Assembly (NCBI GenBank): GCA_031271275.1
Contig: JAISWA010000154.1
Location: forward strand, 1-14,501
Direction: 5' to 3'
DNA length: 14,501 nt
Source of the DNA: Clostridiales bacterium
GTDB taxonomy: Bacteria > Bacillota > Clostridia > Lachnospirales > WQUN01
In this document: positions 1-6,500 of the stretch, piece by piece
Position numbering within the stretch: the first letter of the stretch is position 1
How the letters are laid out: each line of letters starts with the position of its first letter
Made by a program: the position numbers and the translations under genes
Notes under the pieces: model-generated
What the model was told of the DNA's origin: nothing
Database searches by the model: none
The model's input: only the letters and a program-made list of their open reading frames with translations

Positions 1-6
1 ATTAAG

Positions 7-26
7 GGGCTGTCTTGCGACAGCCC
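7..26 (-). terminator. Candidate terminator hairpin after the Cys-rich gene
   Basis: A perfect 8-bp stem (GGGCTGTC / GACAGCCC) closes a 4-base loop, 18 bases past the stop codon of the minus-strand Cys-rich gene. Read on the minus strand it is followed by CTTAAT, and then the window ends, so a full T-tract cannot be confirmed. Its position and perfect stem suit a rho-independent terminator. It could also be the end of a gene lying left of the window on the plus strand. Confidence 0.5.
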
Positions 27-43
27 TCTGTGGCTTACGTAAG

Positions 44-385
44 TTACAGGGCGCTGTGAGTGAAACTCGCAATACGGTCAATCGGGATTTCCGTTACAGA
101 GCCGAGCCAGTTAAAGCCGCCTCTGCCCAACCGCTTGCCGCAGCCTCCGCGCAGGCCGAGCTGATCGGAACACGGGTCGCCGCACGAACATGCCGCGCCG
201 TCGCAGGCACTGCCGATGGGGCAGGACGGGGGCGCGCCGATATCGGTGATTAATTTCGCAACGCCGCAGCTTATGCCCGCGAGCACGCCGGTAAAACCGT
301 TGCCGGACAATCCGCCGCTTGTGGTGAAGATGGTAACGGTCTGGCCAATATAGCGGAGCATACTTTCAACTAAGCAATCACACAT
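44..385 (-). CDS. Small Cys-rich protein, possibly spore associated
   Basis: This 113-residue protein has nine Cys (2, 4, 40, 55, 61, 66, 68, 72, 82). The first ~50 residues are beta-rich and hydrophobic (IGQTVTIFTTSGG, GFTGVLAGIS). A Cys/Gly-rich stretch follows at 51-90, and the C-terminal piece (SVTEIPIDRIASF) reads like the last strands of the same barrel. The overall look is of a small SH3/Sm-like beta-barrel with a Cys-rich insertion, which is an inference. I recall similar short proteins from clostridial genomes but cannot name the family with certainty. The ATG at 385 is preferred over an upstream in-frame ATG at 436 because AAAGGAGG (396-403) lies 10 bases before it. There is no signal peptide. 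A sigma-E-like promoter and a leader hairpin lie upstream, suggesting expression in sporulation and a coat or mother-cell role. It is transcribed divergently from the polyphosphate kinase gene. Confidence 0.75.
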   Translation of the reverse strand: MCDCLVESMLRYIGQTVTIFTTSGGLSGNGFTGVLAGISCGVAKLITDIGAPPSCPIGSACDGAACSCGDPCSDQLGLRGGCGKRLGRGGFNWLGSVTEIPIDRIASFTHSAL

Positions 386-461
386 GGTGATAGGTCCTCC
401 TTTCGGGTAGGTTTCGCGCGGGACGGGCGCATACAAACCGCCCTCCCGCGCTATCTATGAT

Positions 462-499
462 AAAAGAACAGCCGTAAACCGCGGGTTACGGGGTGTTCT
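462..499 (-). terminator. Leader hairpin with U-tract upstream of the Cys-rich gene
   Basis: A long inverted repeat combines outer arms AGAACA/TGTTCT (465-470 and 494-499) with a near-perfect 20-bp palindrome at 472-491 (CCGTAA, CCGCGG core, TTACGG). Read on the minus strand it ends in TGTTCTTTTA, which has the form of an intrinsic terminator. No minus-strand gene lies between it and the divergent gene at 681, so it cannot simply end an upstream gene. An attenuator, a 5' stabilising hairpin or an operator are the possible roles. Confidence 0.5.
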
Positions 500-504
500 G
501 GTGC

Positions 505-532
505 ATTGTATGAATGTGTGTCCCAAAATGTT
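505..532 (-). promoter_or_regulatory. Possible sigma-E type sporulation promoter
   Basis: On the minus strand CATACAAT (512-505) matches the -10 consensus known for Bacillus sigma-E. A 14-base spacer separates it from AACATT, a partial match to the -35 element (ATATT-like). The predicted start near 497-498 would place the leader hairpin at the very 5' end of the transcript. The alternative, a sigma-A -10 (TACAAT), has no good -35 at 17 bases. This is a motif match only. Confidence 0.35.
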
Positions 533-612
533 ACAAGCTATATAGGCGGTGAAAATGATGTATAAACGGGCGGTTGCCCTACGGCTGAAAACGTTAAAAA
601 ATGATGGGCGGA

Positions 613-641
613 TGTTTTCGGCCGCGGGTATATGCTATACT
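613..641 (+). promoter_or_regulatory. Candidate extended -10 promoter for the PPK2 gene
   Basis: TGCTATACT (633-641) contains an extended -10 (TGn) and a five-of-six match to TATAAT. A weak -35 (TGTTTT, 613-618) lies 17 bases upstream. The predicted transcript start near 648 gives a short leader of about 33 bases ahead of the ATG at 681, with GGACGGAG at 664-671 as ribosome binding site. Confidence 0.5.
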
Positions 642-680
642 CAGGCGCGCAGCATAGTTTGACGGGACGGAGATGGGCAC

Positions 681-2168
681 ATGCTTTCAAAAGTGGATTT
701 AACCTGCGGGCCGGATAAAAAGGGCAGCAAGGAAGAACTTGACGCAATGGAAAAAAAATTGACGGCGCTTCAGCTTGCCGTCCGCGACAGCGGAATACCG
801 GTTATCATCGTGTTTGAGGGGTGGGGCGCTTCGGGCAAAGGCACGCACATCGCGAAAATAGTCAACCCCCTCGACCCGCGCTATTTCAACGTGTATACCA
901 TGGGGAAGGTCAACGAGGACATGGTGATGCGCCCGTTCCTGTGGCCGTACTGGGTGCGCACCCCGGCAAAAGGCCGCCTGACCATTTTCGATAAAAGCTG
1001 GCACCGTATCGGTATGCCCGACGGCGTGCAGCGGTGGCGGCTCAACCCTTCGGAAATCGTCGGCTTTTATCAGGACGTGAACGCGTTCGAGAAGCAGTTG
1101 ACGGACGACGGGACGCTCATATTAAAATTTTTCCTGCACATCAGCCAGGACGAGCAGAAAAAGCGTTTTAAAGACTTGGAGCGAAGCGCGGATACTGCCT
1201 GGCGGGTGGATACGGCGGACTGGGCGCAAAACAAGGAATACGACCGGTACGCGGTTCAGTTTAACCAAATGCTCGAGCTGACGCACACGGAAGAAAACCC
1301 GTGGCATATCATAGAATCCGAAGACAAAAAGTACGCGATTAACAAAATTTATAAAATTATCATAGCGCGGTTGGAAGCCCGCATACAGGCGTTGGAGGGA
1401 CCCGCGCCAAAAAGCGGCGACCGGCCCGCGCCCGTTAAGGAAGCGCGCGAATGCGCGGCAAAGCTCGACGGGGTCGCGTTAAACAAAACCGTGGACGACG
1501 ACGAATACCGCAAAGACCTTTCGCAGTACCAGAAGCGCCTTTCCGCGTTGGGCAGCCGTTTGTACCTGAAGCGCCGCCCCGTGCTCATCGCTTTCGAAGG
1601 TTGGGACGCCGCCGGGAAGGGCGGCAATATCAAACGGCTCACCGAGGAACTCGACCCCCGCTGCTATGAGGTGATTCCCATAGGCACGCCGACGGCAAGC
1701 GAACTCTCCCATCATTACCTTTGGCGTTTTTTTAACAAAATACCGAAGGACGGCCATTTCGCCATATTCGACCGCTCATGGTACGGGCGCGTGTTGGTGG
1801 AGCGGGTCGAGAAGCTCACGCCGGAACCGGTCTGGCGGCGCGCCTATGGGGAAATCAACGAAATGGAAGCCCATTTCGCGCACCACGGGGCTATTATCAT
1901 TAAATTCTGGCTGCACATCGACCAGGACGAGCAGCTTGAGCGTTTTAACGCGCGGCAGAACGACCCGCTGAAGCAGTATAAAATCACGGACGAGGACTGG
2001 CGCAACCGCGCCAAATGGCAGGACTACACGGAAGCGGTGGAGGAAATGCTTTCCATGACGGATACGCGCAACGCGCCGTGGTGCGTGGTGGAAGCCAACA
2101 ACAAAAAATTCGCCCGCTTAAAAGTAATCAAAACCGTGGTGGAAACGTTGGAAAACGCGCTTCGCTAA
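681..2168 (+). CDS. Two-domain PPK2 polyphosphate kinase (polyphosphate:AMP phosphotransferase type)
   Basis: This 495-residue cytosolic enzyme has two tandem PPK2 domains, the arrangement known from polyphosphate:AMP phosphotransferases, which use polyphosphate to phosphorylate AMP to ADP. The C-terminal domain (about 295-490) has an intact Walker A, GWDAAGKGG at 307-315, and a full lid/Walker B motif, FDRSWYGRVLVER, so it should be the catalytic half. The N-terminal domain (about 35-240) carries GWGASGKGT at 47-55, with Gly in place of the motif Asp, and a degraded FDKSWHRIGM. It is probably structural or regulatory, as known for other double-domain members. ATG 681 has a ribosome binding site 9 bases upstream. 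The RadC-like gene starts 8 bases past the stop, so the two are probably cotranscribed. Whether it prefers AMP, ADP or other nucleotides cannot be read from the sequence. Confidence 0.93.
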   Translation: MLSKVDLTCGPDKKGSKEELDAMEKKLTALQLAVRDSGIPVIIVFEGWGASGKGTHIAKIVNPLDPRYFNVYTMGKVNEDMVMRPFLWPYWVRTPAKGRLTIFDKSWHRIGMPDGVQRWRLNPSEIVGFYQDVNAFEKQLTDDGTLILKFFLHISQDEQKKRFKDLERSADTAWRVDTADWAQNKEYDRYAVQFNQMLELTHTEENPWHIIESEDKKYAINKIYKIIIARLEARIQALEGPAPKSGDRPAPVKEARECAAKLDGVALNKTVDDDEYRKDLSQYQKRLSALGSRLYLKRRPVLIAFEGWDAAGKGGNIKRLTEELDPRCYEVIPIGTPTASELSHHYLWRFFNKIPKDGHFAIFDRSWYGRVLVERVEKLTPEPVWRRAYGEINEMEAHFAHHGAIIIKFWLHIDQDEQLERFNARQNDPLKQYKITDEDWRNRAKWQDYTEAVEEMLSMTDTRNAPWCVVEANNKKFARLKVIKTVVETLENALR

Positions 2169-2176
2169 CCGCAGCC

Positions 2177-2866
2177 ATGAAGGAAAACCCACACGCGAAC
2201 CACCGCCACCGGATGCGGAAAAAATTTATGGAGCAGGGCCTGGACGGCTTCGCGGAGCACGAGGTACTGGAAATTTTGCTGTATTACTGCTACCCCCGGT
2301 GTGATACGAATGAAATCGCGCATAATATGCTCAAGCGGTTCGGTTCGCTCCACAATTTGTTCGAGGCGGAAATCGGCGATATCGTCAGCGAGTGCGGCTG
2401 TACCGAAAATGTCGCGGTTCTGCTGCACCTGATTCCGGCGGTCACCAATTTGTATTACCGCAGCCGTTGGGACAAAAAGCCGGTGCTCGACAACGAAAAG
2501 TCCGCCGGGAACTATGTGACAGACCTGTGCGCGGGGCGGACGGTCGAAACTTTTTACCTGCTCTGCCTCAACACGCAACGGCAGCTTAACCATGTGGCCA
2601 TCATTGCGGAGGGTACGCTTGACGAAACGGCCGTGTACCCGAGGGCGGTGGTGGGGGAAGCGTTGCGCAGCCAGGCGACGGCGGTTATACTGGCGCACAA
2701 CCACCCCGGCGGTTCCGTCAACCCTTCCCGGGCGGATTTGGAAATCACCAGAAGAATCATGGAGGGGTTAACCTTTATCGGTATAGCCGTCCTCGACCAT
2801 ATTGTGGTTTCCGGCGGGAAATACTACAGTTTTGCGGCAAGAGGGCAAATCGTCGGCGGGTATTGA
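2177..2866 (+). CDS. RadC-family JAMM/MPN domain protein
   Basis: This 229-residue protein has the RadC layout. A short basic N-terminus (HANHRHRMRKKF) is followed by a helix-hairpin-helix-like part (about 20-75, with EHEVLEILLYY). The C-terminal JAMM metal-binding domain (about 105-225) shows E145, the HNHP motif (H174, H176) and D187, the expected zinc ligands. The name RadC is historical: a direct role in DNA repair has been disputed and the biochemical function is unsettled. The ATG at 2177 is chosen because the homologous N-terminus begins there; the frame stays open back into the kinase gene. No clear Shine-Dalgarno sequence precedes it. The start lies 8 bases after the kinase stop codon, so translational coupling is likely. 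Confidence 0.88.
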   Translation: MKENPHANHRHRMRKKFMEQGLDGFAEHEVLEILLYYCYPRCDTNEIAHNMLKRFGSLHNLFEAEIGDIVSECGCTENVAVLLHLIPAVTNLYYRSRWDKKPVLDNEKSAGNYVTDLCAGRTVETFYLLCLNTQRQLNHVAIIAEGTLDETAVYPRAVVGEALRSQATAVILAHNHPGGSVNPSRADLEITRRIMEGLTFIGIAVLDHIVVSGGKYYSFAARGQIVGGY

Positions 2867-2888
2867 CGGCTAAAAGCGTACAGCACAG

Positions 2889-2950
2889 GTCATTCTGAGC
2901 GAAGCGAAGAATCCTTGCGTTGGCAGATCCTTCGCTTCGCTCAGGATGAC
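2889..2950. repeat. Dispersed palindromic intergenic repeat, copy 1
   Basis: Two 25-base arms (2889-2913 and 2926-2950) are inverted copies that differ at two positions, both of which would still pair as G-U in RNA. The core is GAGCGAAGCGAAGAATC, with a 12-base loop. A second copy with the same arms lies at 12131-12195, so this is a member of a dispersed family of REP/MITE-like elements. It lies just after the RadC-like gene. No T-tract follows, so it is not a classic terminator. Confidence 0.9.
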
Positions 2951-3045
2951 ACTAATCGTTGGATGACACCAATCGCAGGATGACACTAATCGCAGGATGA
3001 CACTAATCGCAGGATGACACTAATCGTTGGATGACGCCAATCGCT
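2944..3045. repeat. Six tandem copies of a 17-bp unit
   Basis: Six contiguous units begin at 2944, 2961, 2978, 2995, 3012 and 3029. The consensus is GGATGACACTAATCGCA, alternating at the end between CGCA and CGTT. The last unit is slightly degenerate. The first 7 bases of unit 1 (GGATGAC) are also the end of the right arm of the palindrome at 2926-2950, so the array appears to have grown out of the end of that element. There are no spacers. Confidence 0.9.
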
Positions 3046-3118
3046 GCCGCGCAAACATTCTTAAAATCCCTTCGTATGTTTTACCGAAAAATATATTCCA
3101 AACAGGAGGAGAATTTAT

Positions 3119-3358
3119 ATGGGAAAAAAGCTTTATAAATCCAGAACAGACGCCAAGCTTGACGGCGTATGCGGCGGTATCGCCCAGTATTTCGGCATCG
3201 ACTCGACGATAGTGCGCATCGCGCTGATCGTATTTGTCCTGTTGGGGGGCAGCGGTATTCTCGCGTATATCATCTGTATGCTCGTAATGCCGCGGGAGCC
3301 GGTGGGCGGATATTCCGAAAATGTAGACGATTCCAACCAGACGTATTATAATAACTAA
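3119..3358 (+). CDS. PspC-domain membrane protein
   Basis: This 79-residue protein is almost entirely a PspC domain. It has the typical start KLYKSRTDAKLDGVCGGIAQYFGIDSTIVR (written here in one block only as positions 4-33: key residues G17, G20, G21, Y25, D29) and a hydrophobic membrane segment at about 35-58 (IALIVFVLLGG, LAYIICMLVMP). A polar tail rich in Asn and Tyr ends it. PspC proteins act at the cytoplasmic membrane in envelope-stress responses, but stand-alone clostridial members have no settled function. AGGAGGA at 3104-3110 lies 8 bases before the ATG. The 3' end of the gene contains the likely promoter of the next gene. No PspA/PspB partner is nearby. Confidence 0.92.
   Translation: MGKKLYKSRTDAKLDGVCGGIAQYFGIDSTIVRIALIVFVLLGGSGILAYIICMLVMPREPVGGYSENVDDSNQTYYNN
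3324..3352 (+). promoter_or_regulatory. Candidate sigma-A promoter for carB-dapF, inside the end of the PspC gene
   Basis: TAGACG (3324-3329, four of six -35 matches), a 17-base spacer and a perfect TATAAT (3347-3352) form a good sigma-A promoter. The predicted start near 3359 is just past the PspC stop codon. It would give the CarB-DapF transcript a leader of about 146 bases that contains the terminator-like hairpin at 3440-3487. Confidence 0.55.
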
Positions 3359-3439
3359 CCGCGAGTATATCCTAACGCGCCATCGCGCGGCGGAAGGCGG
3401 CGGTCATTGCCGTGTGCGGAATTAAAACAAACCAATGCA

Positions 3440-3487
3440 AAGCCCGTCCGTGTTTATAGCCATAAACGCGCCGGGCTTATTTTTTTA
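3440..3487 (+). terminator. Intrinsic terminator-like hairpin in the carB-dapF leader
   Basis: The outer stem AAGCCCG/CGGGCTT (3440-3446, 3472-3478) stacks on a 9-bp inner stem CGTGTTTAT/ATAAACGCG (3449-3457, 3462-3470, one G-U pair) with an AGCC loop. A run of seven T (3480-3486) follows. The ribosome binding site of carB-dapF (AGGGAG, 3491-3496) begins only 4 bases after the T-run, so no promoter fits between. It may end PspC transcription, but carB-dapF transcripts must also pass through it, so it can act as an attenuator. I see no PyrR-type binding sequence and no clear antiterminator. Confidence 0.8.
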
Positions 3488-3504
3488 TTCAGGGAGCTGC
3501 CAAA

Positions 3505-6500
3505 ATGCCAATGAACGCATCGATTCAAAAAGTTTTAGTGATAGGTTCCGGCCCGATTGTAATCGGTCAGGCCGCCGAGTTCGACTACGCGGGTACGCAG
3601 GCCTGCCGGGTGCTGCGCGAGGCAGGCGTCAAAATCGTGCTTATCAATTCCAACCCGGCGACTATTATGACCGACCGGGCGATGGCGGACGTGATTTACA
3701 TCGAGCCGCTCACCCTCGCCACCGTCAAGCGCGTCATCGAAAAGGAAAGGCCCGACAGCATTCTTTCGGGGCTCGGCGGGCAGACGGGGCTTACCCTGTG
3801 CATGAAACTCGCTAAGGAAGGCGTGCTTGAGAAATATAACGTCCGGCTGCTCGGTTCGTCCCCCGAAACCATAGACAAGGCGGAGGACCGCCTGCTGTTC
3901 AAGGAAACCATGCAAAAAATAAACCAGCCCGTGATACCCTCCGTGGTTTCCACCGACGTGGAGGGCGCGGTAACCTTCGCCCGAGAGATTGGCTACCCGG
4001 TAATCGTGCGCCCCGCCTTCACCCTTGGGGGCACCGGCGGGGGGATGGCGGGCGACGAACGGGAACTGCGGGAAATTTCCGTAAACGGGCTGTCGCTTTC
4101 GCCCATACGTCAGATTCTGGTGGAAAAATCCGTGGCGGGCTGGAAGGAAATCGAGTTCGAGGTCATGCGCGACGGCTCCGGGCACGCCGTTTCCGTCTGC
4201 TCCATGGAAAATTTCGACCCGGTGGGCGTGCATACCGGCGACAGCATCGTGGTCGCCCCCGCCGTTTCGCTTTCGGATAAAGATTTGGGAATGCTGCGTC
4301 AGGCGGCGTTGGACATCATTACGGAACTGCGGGTCGAGGGCGGCTGCAACGTGCAGTTCGCGTTGGAACCGGTGACTTCCGAATACGCGGTCATCGAGGT
4401 AAACCCCCGGGTTTCCAGGTCGTCGGCGTTGGCTTCCAAGGCTTCCGGCTACCCCATCGCGAAAATTTCCACCAAAATCGCCATCGGCTATACGCTTAAC
4501 GAAATCGAAAACCCCGTAACCGGCGGCACCTACGCGGGCTACGAGCCGGCGTTGGATTATATCGCCGTCAAATTCCCCAAATGGCCCTTTGACAAATTCG
4601 TGTACGCGAAAAAAGAGTTGGGCACACAGATGAAGGCCACCGGCGAGGTCATGTCTCTGGCGGATACTTTCGAGGCGGGCATCATGAAGGCGGTGCGGGG
4701 CGCGGAAATAGGCGCGGAATCGCTGACGCTGCCCCATCTCGCTAAGCTTACCGGCGAAGATATTGGCAAAATGCTCGATACCGTCACGGACGAGCGGCTG
4801 TTTGTCGTTTACGAGGCGGTTAAGCGCGGGTTCGGAATCGAGGAAATATACCGTCGCACCAAAATTGATTTCTGGTTTTTGGAAAGACTGCGCAACCTTG
4901 CCGTAATGGAAAAGTCGCTGAGCGAAGACGTTTTAACGGAAAAGCTGTATCTCCGCGCCAAGAAGGCGGGCTTTACCGACGGGGTCATCTTTAAGCTGAC
5001 CCCTGCGGAAAACGCCCGCGCCTTTTCCGCGAAGCCGGTTTACCGGACGGTCAACGGAAGGAAAACGGGCGGCTCCGGTATGAAAGCCCCGGCGAGGGCT
5101 AAGGCGTCGCCGTATTTTTACAGCGTGTATAAAGACGAAAAAGCGCCCGCTTCCGGTAAAGACGGACTTCCCGCGGATTCCCGCGCGGAGGAGAACCTGA
5201 AAAAAGTGTTGGTGCTCGGTTCCGGCCCCATACGCATAGGGCAGGGGATCGAGTTCGATTACGCCTGCGTGCATTGCGTTTGGACCCTGCGGAAAATGGG
5301 CTACTGCGTTATTGTCGTCAACAACAACCCGGAGACGGTCTCCACCGATTTTGACACCGCCGACCGGCTGTACTTCGAGCCGCCGCACATAGAGGACGTT
5401 ATGCGCGTCATTGAGTACGAGCGGCCCATCGGCGTAATCGTGGCGTTCGGCGGCGGCACCGCCATCAAGCTGACCCAGGCGCTGCATAAAAACGGCGTGA
5501 AAATTCTGGGGACTTCCGCCGACGCGATTGACATTTGCGAAGACAGGGAGCGCTTTGACAAGCTGCTTGAAAGCCTCTCCATCAAACGTCCCCGGGGGCT
5601 GACCGCGCTTACCGCGGAGGAAGCGCTGTCCGCGGCGGAGTCGCTGGGCTATCCCGTGCTGCTCCGGCCCTCTTACGTGTTGGGCGGACAGAACATGATT
5701 ATCGCCTATGACGCGGGCGACGTGAAAGAGTATATGGCGGTGATTTTACGCCACAAGCAGGAGCAGGAATACCGCCCCGTACTGATAGACATGTACATCG
5801 GCGGCCTTGAAATTGAGGTGGACGCCATCTGCGACGGCGACAAAATCCTGATACCCGGCATCATGGAGCATGTGGAGCGCACCGGCGTGCATTCCGGAGA
5901 CAGCATCGCCATGTACCCGGCGCTGCACATCGACGACCATATGTCCGAAACCATCGCCCAGATTACCAAAAGGATTTGCAAGGCGGTCAAGGCGGTCGGG
6001 CTTGTCAATATCCAATACGTGGTTTCCAACGGGGAAGTTTTCGTCATCGAGGTCAACCCCCGCGCGTCCCGCACCGTGCCGTACATCAGCAAAATCACCG
6101 GGGTTCCCATGTGCGAGCTTGCCACCCGCGTCTGCTTCGGCGAGACCCTCGAAGAACTCGGCTACAAAGAAGGTATCGCGAAAATCCCGCCCTACACCGC
6201 CGTAAAAGTCCCGGTTTTCTCTTTCGAGAAGCTTACGGACGTGGACACTCAGCTCGGGCCGGAGATGAAATCCACCGGCGAGGTGCTCGGTATCGGGAAG
6301 AATTTGCAGGAAGCGCTGTACAAAGGCTTGATAGCCGCCGGGTATGACATTAAAAACCCGACGCCCTGCGGGATGGCGGGAGCGCGGAGCGAAGCTTCAG
6401 AGAACGTTCACGGCGGCGTTTTCTTTACCGTGCGCTCCATAGACCGGTATGAAGTGACCGATATCGCGAAAAAATTCTCGCATCTCGGGTTTGTGCTTTA

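Noticed and set aside
386..436. Longer Cys-rich protein starting at ATG 436
   Set aside because: The added 17 residues overlap the AAAGGAGG ribosome binding site of the ATG at 385 and there is no good site before 436.
2015..2176. Upstream extension of the RadC-like protein into the kinase gene
   Set aside because: The extension is a shifted reading of conserved kinase codons; the family N-terminus begins at the ATG at 2177.
2944..3045. Short regularly repeated units resembling a CRISPR array
   Set aside because: The 17-bp units are contiguous with no unique spacers, and no cas genes are present; this is a plain tandem repeat.
3092..3097. TATATT as the -10 of a PspC promoter
   Set aside because: It would start the RNA at the ribosome binding site itself and has no -35 at the right distance.
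3359..3439. PyrR binding site or riboswitch before carB-dapF
   Set aside because: I looked for the PyrR loop motif and for known riboswitch cores and saw only short GC-rich stems; nothing convincing.
3535..4737. Long open frame antisense to carB (400 codons)
   Set aside because: It is an artefact of GC-rich codons in carB; the translation is low-complexity His/Arg/Gly-rich with no domain, and there is no ribosome binding site.
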